Source: Gonocerus acuteangulatus (lineage: Eukaryota > Arthropoda > Insecta > Hemiptera > Coreidae). Taken from it: DNA of 64,000 bases. The DNA is taken from positions 29,552,322 to 29,616,321 of the forward strand of contig OX328123.1 of assembly GCA_946811695.1 (NCBI GenBank). The letters are read 5' to 3'. The notes under the pieces were generated by a model. That model ran no database searches and had not been told where the DNA came from. It saw nothing but the letters and a program-made list of their open reading frames with translations. Made by a program: the position numbers and the translations under genes. This document shows positions 53,063 through 63,875 of this stretch, in pieces (position 1 is the first letter of the stretch; each line of letters begins with the position of its first letter).

Positions 53063-56000
53063 TGTACTGAAGCTAAGCACTGATTACAGACCAAACTCTT
53101 CACAATAATAAACCAGATATTCTCATCATCTACTTATCCCAGGAACATGAGGAGAAACTCCCCCCCCCCATAATAATATTGTAGGGGCAGAGAGCAACTG
53201 ACGTGCACAGTTGCTTAGGGCTTTACGAACCTACCCAATTCCGAGTAACAGTAGAATGCACACCCAACAAACGATGTACACTATACACTTACCCAGACAA
53301 AAGATCACTTCCAGTACACACCCCTGGATTCCCTTCCCTGGGTGATATACCAGGCAGTAAGTATAAAAAGCACAATGTGGTAAAACAAAATGTACTTAGG
53401 CTTATGTAGATCGGGCTCTATTTATGATTTCATAGTTAAAAGAAAATTTAGTAATCTAGACCATTAAAAATTGAATATATTTTAAGCCATGTAAATATCA
53501 AATGATACTGTTCCCAGTTTAAAGGTTTTCAGAACTTATATATTTTTTAATATTTTTTTGATTCCTGCATGTCAAACTTTTTTTATACCTGATATGAGGA
53601 GTATGTGCAAAATAGAGACGAGCACATAAGGAAAGCCATCCAAGTCATCATCTTCATCGTCCTCATCCTCCACTTCTGCACGGTAGTCCATAGAATTCGG
53701 TACATGCAGAGCCAAGTATCCCTCGGTAACGTTTAATATTTCCTCAGTAGTGCAAGAAGGTTGGACGTCTTGACGGGATGGTTCTGAAGTGTCGTTCCCA
53801 AACACCGTAGTTCGCCAGCCAACATTAACCAGCCAATGAAAATCAGAGCAGCGTTCGCTGATGCATACTGCACTGAGAGAAATCAAGTGCTGTACATTAA
53901 CAAGGCATCCCTAAGATCATTTAAGCCTCTCATTCATTAGAAAGGTGTATGTTTTAATTTATGAAATACCAAAGCACAACATTTATTATATTATTTAAAT
54001 AGGCGGAAGGTCATGCATATATAAAACTCGTCAACTTCACTTTATATGCTTTATTTTTCACTCTACATGTTTTGCATCACTTGACACCTCTTCAGGAGCA
54101 ACTTAATTATATATACATAAATTGCGGAGCTAAGGCTAAATTTATGTATATATAATTAAGTTGCTCCTGAAGAGGCGTTGAAACATGTAGAGCGAAAAAT
54201 AAAGCATATAAAGTGAAGTTGACGAGTTTTATATATGCATGACCTTCCGCCTATTTACATAATATATTGAAAGAAAAAAGGGTCACAATTTTATAATATA
54301 AAATTTATTAATTGTACATTGAAAAAGTAAGGTCATGAATATACACTGCCAGACAAAATTAAAGGATTAATTACAAATATTTACGTAATTATTACATTAC
54401 AAAACAAAATAGGAATTTCTTTGACCAAGTCTGTACTTGGTGGTGTGTCTTATCAAGTTTAATCCTCTACCTGTTTACATTCCCAACAATTCATGGGAAA
54501 AGGATCAGTTAATCCTCTTCTTTTCTCACTTCATGTATGTTAATGGTTAGTTGTTAGCTAATATTGATCTTATTGAAGATTTTCTAACATTTAATAGACA
54601 CCAGTTTTAACTTGTGAGTTTAGTGAGAACCAGCAGAAGATAATTGACTGCAGTGGAATCAATTCGTGCAGTTGCTTTGAGTGAAGAAGGATTTTCTCAA
54701 AGGCATATTGCAAAACGGCGCCAGCTACAATCTGTATTGCTTAATATGCACCGTCAGACTGGAGGGCATACCAGGAGAATCGAACAAGGTCGTCCGAGGT
54801 CAACTTCACTCTGTGACGACAGATTTTAAGAACTTCATGTTCTTCGGGTTCCCCAATCAACTGGGAACGGTCTGCGTGGTCTCCTCCAGAGGTTCCGAAA
54901 TGTGCAAATTTCAGAGTCGTCCATGAGAAGACGACTCAACAATTATGGATTGACCAGCAACTGGACCACTACTCTCCAGGGAACACCGGGTTCAGCGCTT
55001 AAGGTTTGCTAAACTGGAATAATTAAGTTTGGAGCCGTGTATTATTCTGCAATGAGTTTAGGTTCTGTCTCTGATCTCCAGATGAACATATTAGCTATAA
55101 GTATTTTATTTGAACGACTAAACTAAAAATTCAAAAATTGTTTAGGATGTAATGGCCCCTGAGGAGGTGTCATTAAGGCCACGAAACATGTAGGGTAAAT
55201 AGCCATCTATTTTAAGCTTTGAATGAATTATCTAGACAAGTGATATGAAGCCCATGAATTGGCAATGAACCCAAATATAAAACAGGAGGATGACGGTCGA
55301 ATCCTTGGCTGTTGAGTTAATTTTTCTTTAACAAAATATATTCGAAAGTGTGTCCTTCATTCTTTCTTCTTTTTTTTTTTTAATAATAAAATGTCTTAAT
55401 TTATAGGATGTCACTTTTTTGTTGACATTTCATTATTAAAAAAATAAACTATTATTTTTGTTTTCTTGACAGTATATTCTCTTACTTAATTTAACAAATA
55501 ATGAATTAAAATAATTATTAACTCAGTTCAAAGCGAATAACACAGAAAAGTTAGCAACTAATCCACAAAACGTGTAGGTAAAATGTTATATTAAATATAA
55601 ATTATTGAAGAAGAAATTGAAGGACTATTTTTAAAGACCCCCTGACATTTGCCTTGAAATAATTAGAAGAATTGTATGAACTGTATGTACCTAGGTTCAG
55701 AGCTTGTACACCAGAGGGCACTTGTGTCGCTCTTCCTGTCTTAATGCTATTCCCCTACATAGGCGGGAGTGACACATTTTCAGTTGGGTTTTGTTTTTTA
55801 GCTGTGTCACTTTAGAAATACATATTATGTTATACTTAGAATCTATTGATACATTTTGTCCATTATACACTTGCTTTTACATAGTAAGCCTTTTGTAGCT
55901 AAAGTACAACAAACAATGTAATAAATGATAAAACATGGGTGATAGTCTTTTTTGATATCTGAATCAAACCCACAATTTTGAACTTGGAGTTTTGAAAAAA

Positions 56001-56717
56001 GAACATAGAAAAGCGTAACTCAAAATTAGTTTTAAGGACAATTAAGAATAATCAGAAAGATAAAATTATTACAATAAAATGGAAATAAATAGTGACAAGT
56101 GGAGATAGTCCAAAGGTACAAGTTAAATGACCTTGAGGTAAATTAAAAAAAAAAAAAAAAAAACAATAATTCAGTAAAGCATGGGCGTATATAGAAAATA
56201 ATTTTGGGAGGGGCTGGGAAAATTTTGGGAGGGGGGGCTGAGACCATTTCTGGGTAATGGAATACTAATAATTTAGAACTTGGAATAGTTTTAACCAACT
56301 AAAATGTTATTACACACAAAATAAAATATTTTTTATGAACTAAGTGATCTTATTTAATTTATTTTTAACGGGCTGGAGCCCCTCAGCCCCCCCTTATATA
56401 TGTACATGCAGAAAAGTATATAAATAAATAAGAGAGAGGGTAGGGTAGAAGAATTAACCCGAAAGCGAGAACGTAAATTATAATTAATTATTAAATTAAG
56501 TATCAATTATTATTGGCAGAAGGTCTATAATTATAATTAAAGAAATAATTCCATGAATTTGTAATGATTAAAGTAAATACGTACTTACGTTCTGATATTC
56601 CTATTGGGTATGAAGGATAGTACAGAGAATATCACGTACAGTCCAAACCCTAGTCCTAACAAGAATGCTCCACTCCTCATGAAGGTACTCCTCTCCTGCG
56701 TATACAAAAACCATCTA

Positions 56718-56791
<74 letters not shown>

Positions 56792-57773
56792 CAGGGTGTC
56801 CCGTAAATGTCTAGTCATATTGACGATTTTCCGAATTCTCACAAATAAGGGAGAAAACGTCATTTTATTGTTTTTTCGAGAAAAACGTGGTTTTTAGAAG
56901 AATAATCGTTGTAGCTCCGTCCCAAGTGGTTGTACTAGAAAGAAAGTGAGACCAATCGAAAGCTGATTAAGTTTACTATAAGACTAGTTGGGAGCAAACA
57001 TAAAAATGAATTAATTTAAGTATGTCTATCTTACATGCTTAAAAGAAAGCTATTCTAAATTTCCGGACTTCTTCTTGATATTTCTTACCAGCGTTACTCC
57101 TCAATGGGCAGGATCTGAGATTTCCGGGTTTCAGAAAAACTTCTTCATTTAACCAGCTTTCCATTCATGTATCACAACTCTGTGTTATTGAAGCAAGTGA
57201 ACGATTTAGGAACAAAAGTTTATAAAAAAATATGGATCTGTAAGAAGAAAATTATTTATTTTTTCCTCAGTTTATTCAAAAAGCTCAAAAGAAATAGTTA
57301 TTTTTATAAATATTTACTTAAATATTAAATAAATATTTATTTAAAACAATAAAAAAAATTACTTTCCCAAAAATAAAAGAAGTTCTAAAACAGTAAATAA
57401 ATAAAATACACATTTATTTTGAATTTATTAATTACAGTAACTAATACTGGGTCTAGGAGGTGGCCCTTAATGAACCCCAACCACACATTTCATGACATAC
57501 TTAAATTCATTCATTTTTATGTTTGCTCCCAACTAGTTTTATAGTAAACTTAATCAGCTTTCGATTGGTCTCACTTTCTTTCTAGTACAACCACCTGGGA
57601 CGGAGCTACAACGATTATTCTTCTAAAAACCACGTTTGTCTCGAAAAAACAATAAAATGTCGTTTTCTTCCTTATGTGTGAGAATTCGGAAAATTGTCAC
57701 AATACATTTTTTGTTCCCCTAAGGTTCCTTTATCACCTCCAAAAATATGACTAGACATTTACGGGACACCCTG

Positions 57774-57830
<57 letters not shown>

Positions 57831-57926
57831 TGATTGATAAAATCAATAATACTTGCCACTGAGTACTGTACAGGTTACTAAGAAGATAGATGGGAGAAAA
57901 AGTTCGACTCACAGGAACTGCATCAA

Positions 57927-57995
<69 letters not shown>

Positions 57996-60697
57996 GAACC
58001 ACCATTATATTATTGATCTATGGGATCTGAAACATGAAATTTTTGTGTCGGCACTTCGGGATTGCGTCATGAGGTCAACCTCAATACTTGTTTAATCAAA
58101 CTTTCTCAAGAACTAATTTGTTATATATTTTAGAAAGCTAATAAGAAATAAATATCTTTATATATTTTTTTTTAAATTTTGTTTTTCTATTTTTTACCTA
58201 ATTGAGATGGGAAACAATAAAAGTAAAGTAAATTGAATTTTATAAAAATTATTATAAAGTGTTTTTGTATTTGAATTATATTAATTTTGTAATTACTTGC
58301 CACATATGTGCCAATGAGGCCTATCATGAACCCACAAGTCATAGTGAGCACATACACAGTCAGGGCGACGTAATGGACTGAAACAAAAATAGTCAAACTG
58401 TTATAGGAACATGGTTAGTGTACATAAAAAGTACATACAATACCACTCAAAAGTTTACAGCTATTTGTTAGTTTATTAAATGATATGATTTCACCCCTCA
58501 AAATCTTAATTAATCTAAAGACTAATGTATTATAAATAAATAAATACTTTACAGAAATTCAAATGTACTATCAATTAATTGTATTTATGAGAAGTAATTA
58601 ATAATACAGGGTAAAGAAAATAGTAATAATCTATTTATAAAACATCTGTTGAAGAACACAAGTTTCAAATAGTAATTCATGATAATAAACAATGTTTTTG
58701 TTTGTCTAGCGTTTTATGTCTAGTGAGAAACTTGTGGAACAATAATATTTTTTGTTGATAGTTTAGTCTCTCAAATCTCATTGATGAAACAATTGCAAGT
58801 TACATAGACTTATTTTTAGATTTGGGTAAAAAGAAAGAATTTTCCATTCTACTGCATAGTTGCTGGAATAGGGTGCTATTTAGTATTAAACAAGGAGACT
58901 ATATCAGATCGTAAAATTGCCACATTAATAAAGAAATCAAAAAGTGGGATGCCTAACAACTTTGTTCACTATGAACAAATGGATTTTTTAAATGAAGCTC
59001 TTCGGTGGGATAGAATATATCGGTCTATAGGATTCAATGGCCTAATACAATAAATGGGAGTCCTAGAGGATCCCGAGGATAAAACAAATAAAGCAGTTCA
59101 CGAGGCACTAGGGAGTTTACCTCAGAATCCCCAGGAGATCCGTCATCTTACTGATCCTATTGCTTGTAAAGTAATTGAATAATTACAAATGAGCAATTGT
59201 CAATTCATGTCTATTACTTCTTATAAATTAATTGTGATGATTAAGTTTTAGTTGTAATGATTAAGAATCTATTGACGACTTACTAGCTTTCATGACTCTA
59301 GTTCCATCATGTTCAGCGTAGAGATTCACTAGTATAGTCGAAAACATCAGAGTCTAGAAACAAAAATATTCCTATCTGAAAATACTTATTAAATATTAAT
59401 GAAAAAAATACAAATTAAAAAAAAAATACTTATTTAAATGTTAATTACAACAGAGGCTACCCTCAAGGGGGATCCTCTAACTATTACTCTGAAGATGAAC
59501 AGCTTTATTTTTTCGATTATATACAGCAATTGGGCATGCCAATGATATATAGTGTTTATCATTAAATTTTTTGGTCAGAGGACAATCTCTGAATTTATGG
59601 CAACGGCAATGAACATGGTGCTGAGCGGGTGTACAAAAAGGGGCTGAACATTAACCCATGTTTATTATAGGTACCCTTCACTACTAGGAAGTTATGGAAG
59701 GAGCACACCCCACTTAAAATGAAAAGTAGAAAAGTTTAATACCAGGGTGTAATCATAAACAGCAAACTGGACTGGAATGGACACACCGGCTATGTTACCA
59801 AGAATGTTACAAGGAAACTGTGGACCTGTTTGACTCCCTGGGGTTTTAACGTCCCTGGGGTATACAGTTGTTGTAAGACTGGTGATTAATTATGGCTCAT
59901 TAAAATTGGGGAAAGTTCGGAGGCTTAGATATCTCCCCCAACAAACACTATGGAGGAGATACTTGATTTGATTCTTCTGGGTACCTTTAAAAACAAGCTA
60001 GTGGAGATACGCGATGTTATAAACACCTCCAAATGATTTTCCTGTCATCCTTTCCGAAACAAAATGAACATTTTATGGGTTTGTCCAAGGTAACAAAAGA
60101 TTTTGAAGGTCCATCAGGAGTTGATTCATCTCCCAAAGCAACAAGCATCAGTGTCTTCAGTGGTTTTGTTATGTTCTCCAGTTGGGCACTGATTGCCACT
60201 TGAGCATTCACCAGTTGCTCGCCCAAATCAAGAGAAAAATCTTTTCTGGGATGTTATCAGGCCATTTTGTCATTTGGAAAGCCATAACATAAAAGTGATC
60301 GACCCGTGAAGATTTATCAGACGAGCGAAAAAGTTAGCCATTAACTACACTGTGGGGTAAAAAATACCCCATACACAACTCGCAAGATTCTCATTTAGCA
60401 GTTAGACAACTTTTCTTTTTTTTTTTAATATATTAGGATATACCAGATAATGCACTTCCAATTATTTAGGAAGAAGGAGGGAGACTCTGTGATTTACAGA
60501 AATTAAGAAACTCGCCATAGAACAAAGTGTGGGGTATTTTTCACCCCAAGGTTTCAATCCAGGGTTAAGGTACAGGAACAGGCAAAGGGTAAGAATCTCT
60601 TATTACTATAACAATATACACTGTTTTGGGGGAACGGTTCCATACATACACTCACTTTCCTTTTTAAACCTGTATATAATCAGTGATCACAAGAACA

Positions 60698-60734
<37 letters not shown>

Positions 60735-61602
60735 CTTTATTCAATAAATATAAATATTACAATTGTAATTCAGTTACAATATAGTGTTCCTCTAGACCAC
60801 ATAACTTCGAAATTATTTATTATAAATGAACTTAGATACTAATGAACAGTAATTGTAATGCGAGAGAAAAAATAGCCTGGATTCTTCTCGCTATCTTATA
60901 GACTTTCTAATGATAACAATAAGTAGGGCTTATTGTTTACAGCTGTAACAAAGCAAACAAAACACTCTGCCAAATCTACCCTTATTTTAACAGAAAATCT
61001 AAACTAAGCACTAAAAACAAAATTCTACTCTATAAAGCATGTATTAGACCAGTATTGACCTATGCATGCCCTGTTTGGAGCTACACTTCAAACACTAATT
61101 ATAAAAAACTTCAAGTAATGCAAAATAAATGCATTAGAATTGCCTTAAACCTCCCCATCTACACCAGAATTAAAATACTGCACAAAATTATTAACTTACC
61201 TCTGCTTAAAACTTATATCCACAGGCTGACCTCAAAATTTTTTAGATCTTGTAGACTTAAAACCAATCCATTAATTAAAAAAATAGGTAACTATGACAAA
61301 TCAAGCACCCGTAGATACATAAACAAGAGGACTAAACACATCTTACTAAAATAAAGACACTAGACACCATCCTACCAATAAAGACAAACACAGACTGGAT
61401 TAAGACATAAAGCTGTAAACAAGAACATCTTGATAGGACAGCATATACTCACCAATCCCTGGAAAGAGGTTATGACAGTTCCTGATTTCGAGGTGAAGAA
61501 CCAGCAATATACGAACTCCCAGTATCCATGTTCATCCTCCGTGTTGACGCGGTACCAAGCGGGTACCGAAGGTTGATTCTTCATTTTATCGATTAAACTC
61601 AT
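52130..61602 (-). CDS. Tetraspan family gene D, complete, with acidic loop (251 aa)
   Basis: Six exons: 61602-61453, 59353-59284, 58377-58301, 56695-56589, 53872-53589 and 52197-52130; 756 nt, phases 0,1,0,2,1. Intron 3 uses a GC donor (GCAAGT at 58300); the others are GT. Product: M-S-L-I-D-K-M-K ... [24 protein letters not shown]; segment 1 goes on [12 protein letters not shown]; segment 2 [13 protein letters not shown]; segment 3 [23 protein letters not shown]. The loop of about 90 residues has [19 protein letters not shown], two N-glycosylation sequons (N-D-T, N-V-T) and an acidic run E-D-E-D-D-E-D-D-D. Segment 4 crosses exons 5-6, ending [13 protein letters not shown]. Sequons in this loop suit an extracellular or lumenal placement. 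Function unknown. Confidence 0.87.
52976..53058. repeat. (TA)n microsatellite
   Basis: Uninterrupted TA run of over 80 bp in intron 5 of gene D. Confidence 0.97.
53997..54256. mobile_element. Near-perfect palindromic element (AATAGGCGGAAGGTCATG termini)
   Basis: Left arm AATAGGCGGAAGGTCATGCA ... AAACTCGTCAACTTCACTTT ... CTCTTCAGGAGCAACTTAAT. The right arm is its complement over about 120 bp, with a spacer of about 15-20 bp. Each arm carries CTCCTGAAGAGGCGTTGAAA-CATGTAGAGCG, as at 48485. It lies in intron 4 of gene D, about 125 bp upstream of exon 5 in gene orientation. Confidence 0.88.
54343..55025 (+). pseudogene. Tc1-like transposon relic (N-terminal transposase part)
   Basis: Left end TACACTGCCAGACAAAATTA-AAGGATTA is a Tc1-type terminus. 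From about 54645 broken frames give [24 protein letters not shown], then T-G-G-H-T-R-R-I ... G-R-P-R, then [11 protein letters not shown], and H-R-V-Q-R-L-R-F-A before a stop near 55021. This is the paired-like DNA-binding half with the G-R-P-R hook. The DDE catalytic half is absent and there are at least two frameshifts. It is in intron 4 of gene D. Confidence 0.85.
55025..56160. other. Intron 4 of gene D, central part
   Basis: AT-rich. A single motif CCCCTGAGGAGGTGTCATTA ... GGCCACGAAACATGTAGGG (55157-55200) is the same core as in the palindromic elements at 48485 and 53997, here better preserved and followed by TAAATAG. Nothing else recognised. Confidence 0.5.
56180..56408 (-). mobile_element. 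hAT-like MITE (CATGGGCGTATATA family)
   Basis: Left end CATGGGCGTATATAGAAAAT, right end CTTATATATGTACATG (degraded). The flanking octamers CAGTAAAG (56172-56179) and CAGAAAAG (56409-56416) match at 7 of 8. Confidence 0.85.
56718..56790. repeat. (TA)n microsatellite beside exon 4 of gene D
   Basis: TA run directly upstream (in gene orientation) of the exon 4 acceptor and directly abutting the TIR element at 56791. Confidence 0.95.
56791..57774. mobile_element. 984-bp element with about 230-bp inverted arms (ACAGGGTGTCCCGTAAATG termini)
   Basis: Left arm ACAGGGTGTCCCGTAAATGT, CTCTAAAAA-type centre lacking a transposase, right arm ending ACATTTACGGGACACCCTGT. The arms also share GTAGCTCCGTCCCA-GTGGTTGTACTAGAAAGAAA and GCTGATTAAGTTTACTATAA. 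It is inserted within a TA microsatellite, which continues on both sides, so the target duplication cannot be read; a TA target is plausible. Confidence 0.87.
57775..57992. repeat. Two (TA)n arrays
   Basis: TA runs at about 57774-57829 and 57930-57991, separated by 100 bp of unique sequence, in intron 3 of gene D. Confidence 0.95.
59354..59734. other. Intron 1 of gene D, proximal part
   Basis: AT-rich, no coding or repeat signal recognised. Confidence 0.4.
59735..59960 (+). pseudogene. Jockey-like reverse transcriptase fragment
   Basis: Two frames together give [23 protein letters not shown], then, after a frameshift, [14 protein letters not shown]-x-G-V-x-x-(D/N)-x-K-L-x-W-x-x-H ... Y-x-x-V-V-R-x-x-x-x-Y-G-S is the thumb region of LINE reverse transcriptases. 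A short relic in intron 1 of gene D. Confidence 0.75.
60699..60860 (-). mobile_element. Probable poly-A end of a retroposed copy
   Basis: On the minus strand ATTGAATAAAGAAATT is followed by about 29 A residues (T run 60700-60729). This looks like a polyadenylation signal plus poly-A inserted in the genome. Which transcript it came from is not clear. Confidence 0.45.
60944..61354 (+). pseudogene. Jockey-like LINE reverse transcriptase C-terminus
   Basis: Open for about 136 codons: [43 protein letters not shown], ending at a stop at 61352-61354. The K-x-x-L-Y-x-x-x-I-R-P-x-x-x-Y-x-x-P-V-W ... L-Q-x-x-Q-N-K-x-L/I-R block marks Jockey-clade LINEs. It is 5'-truncated and lies just 100 bp from exon 1 of gene D, in its first intron. 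Confidence 0.85.
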
Positions 61603-61839
61603 TCTTGCAGAAATATTTCACTAATTCATAAAACAAATCGACGTAGGTAGGTTAGTCTTTCCTAACTCGGTTTCTATGGTATAATGATAAAAACGTAACC
61701 ATATGCAGAGTTTTCATTGATATATGCATGTAACTGTAAATTACAGTCTGTAATACACTCTTTATAATTGAGGAGGAGCCTGGTTGCAAAGTTGGACAAC
61801 TCCACTTTTGCTATTTTTACAGGACCGGTAAAAACCCAG

Positions 61840-62100
61840 CATGGGCGTATATAAGGGGGGCTACAGCCGCCCGAAATTTTCATTTGATGGTAAAAATGTT
61901 TCATAAAAACCTTAAAAATAAATTAAATAAGATCACTTAGTTAATGAAAAGTAGTTTATTTTAGGCGTAATAGCGTTTTAGTTGCCTAAAACTATTCCAA
62001 GCTCTAAAATTTTAGTATTCCATACCCCGGAAATAGTCTCAGCCCCCCCCCCCCAAATTTTCCCAGCCCCTCCCGAAATTATATCCTATATACGCACATC
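61840..62100 (+). mobile_element. hAT-like MITE (CATGGGCGTATATA family)
   Basis: Starts CATGGGCGTATATAAGGGGG and ends CTATATACGCACATC, flanked by an exact 8-bp duplication AAACCCAG (61832-61839 and 62101-62108). It lies about 240 bp upstream of the gene D start codon, so it may be in the promoter region. Confidence 0.92.
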
Positions 62101-62108
62101 AAACCCAG

Positions 62109-63010
62109 CTCCACAATATTTTTGTCATCATCATGGTGATTTTTTTTTTATATGTAATTTTTATAGGCCACCCAAACATTTTTTCATTTTGATTAAAAAT
62201 ATTATATGAATAATAAGGCCGTAATTACACTTTAAATAGTGGAGTTGGCCGTGTTGAAACCAAGTCATAGAGTTGTCTTTTTTTGAAGCCAAAAGGAGCC
62301 ATTTAAAAATGAATTAGTGCTCTTTTGAAACCCAACAATTATCATCTCGATATCAATGCATTTATTTTATCTTCTTCATTTACACTCTTTTGCAAAGGGA
62401 TATTTTAAAATAATGTAATTATGTCTAATGTATTAAAACAAAATCATATAAAAGCCGTCATATAGTTAAAAATTTCACTAAAAAAAAAAAATCGTATTTA
62501 GATGTTGTTTGACAAAATTGCTGGCTTCATTGATTCTTCCATTTTTTATTTTTACGGAACAATATTATAAAGTTAATTATAAATAAGACTCATCACTAAA
62601 AACACTCATTACAGGTTACTATAAACATTCAGCCGTGTTTGATTTGCAGTGCATATTAGGAGGAAATTGCAAGCTTCTAATGGGCTACTGAAGAAGTTGT
62701 CATTTTTTGAAACGAAACTATAGTGGAATCGTCCATATTCTGTTTCTGAACGAAGCAAATATATGCTTTTTTATCTAAGGTCTGGCTGTTTTTTAAGCAG
62801 AACAGTTGTAGAACTCATTGCAGCATAAAGAGTCACCTAAGATTCAACCAAATCATACGTAACACAGTTTTGCATCCCGCCAATGCCAGGGCAGCCTTTT
62901 ATAGCAGCTGATGCGTTTTCTTTTTTTTTTCAAAAGAAAAGCCAACAACCCTAGTAATCGAAAGGCATGATTTATAAATTAATGAATTATTTTAAGTTGC
63001 GTATGTCGAG
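62109..63010. other. Intergenic between genes D and E
   Basis: AT-rich, with a poly-A (62480-62490). A fragment like the SINE family 2 body in minus orientation (TTTTTTCAAAAGAAAAGCCA-ACAACCCTAG) is at 62930-62955. No coding signal recognised. Confidence 0.45.
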
Positions 63011-63014
63011 GTAA

Positions 63015-63255
63015 AGGAGGCGAGGTTAGCTTAGTGGTAGAATACTCGATTAAAATGCTGGAGGACCTCAATTAAAAACTCGGTCGCTTTCTAAAGATTT
63101 TATCTACTAGTGTCGTCGTTTGAGGGTAGAATTCTGGACCCCAGACCGTCCCTAGGCCTACTAAGCCTTTAATTAATTGTTTAATGGGTATCTGCAAAAC
63201 GGAATTCAGGTGCCCGGGGCATAGTTCGTACTTACCACAGTATTTTGATTTAAGG
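63015..63255 (+). mobile_element. Possible tRNA-derived SINE, third family (single copy)
   Basis: GGCGAGGTTAGCTTAGTGGT-AGAATACTCGATT is a good tRNA-like 5' half (A box TAGCTTAGTGGTAG). It is followed by a degraded B-box region (GGACCTCAATTAAAAACTCG) and a body containing GAGGGTAGAATTCTGGACCC. There is no second copy in the window, so the call rests on the head alone. Confidence 0.45.
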
Positions 63256-63798
63256 AACGGATGGAAGTAATTGGATAATTACATGTTTTATTAAATCAGC
63301 TTATTTAACTTGTTCGATACAATTGTTTAACATAACAGAAAACACAGTTCAGGGGTAGGTGAAGTAATATGCAGTGAAGTAGATGTGAAAATCTTGCATG
63401 ATCTGCCCCGAGTAGTGGACATATCTTGATTCGTCTCAACAAAACGCTGATTTCCAGGTTTCTTGAGCTCCAAGTTGCAAAATCACCTGTCAAAATGGCA
63501 GGGATCATGTGGGGCATCCCCTTATCTTGACAACTTCGAAAATCTCTGCTACTAATAGTACATAGGCCATCGGAAAGTGTTTAAACTGTTTTATGAAATA
63601 TGGAAAAAAAGTAGTAGTCAATCCATTAGAAGCTTTCAAAACGGCACTAAGGATAAGAACGGAGAGGCGCTAAAATTTCGCAGAGTCTGCTAGTCGGACT
63701 TTATTTTTTTCTCGCCGGAGTAGAGCCTCAGTAAAATAGGGGAAAAAAGAAGAGGTTCAGGTATTAAAAGATTTCCCTTTATTCCTTCACTTTTATTT

Positions 63799-63875
63799 TT
63801 AGATTTTGAACTCTTCGGACTTCTTCACTTCATTACCAAAAGCAATGTAGACGACAATGATGTAGACTAGAAATG
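63799..63875 (-). CDS. Tetraspan family gene E, last exon only
   Basis: After an acceptor CATTTTTCAG-like site (minus strand, TTTTTCAG just before 63875) a 77-nt exon enters in phase 1, as in exon 6 of genes B-D. It encodes A-F-L-V-Y-I-I-V-V-Y-I-A-F-G-N-E-V-K-K-S-E-E-F-K-I and stops at 63801-63799. The hydrophobic start and charged tail match the end of segment 4 plus cytosolic tail in the paralogues. The rest of the gene would lie to the right of the window. Confidence 0.72.

Noticed and set aside
60017..60226. 69-codon minus-strand frame
   Set aside because: Slight resemblance to transposon-associated coiled-coil sequence, but too short and without any motif I can name.
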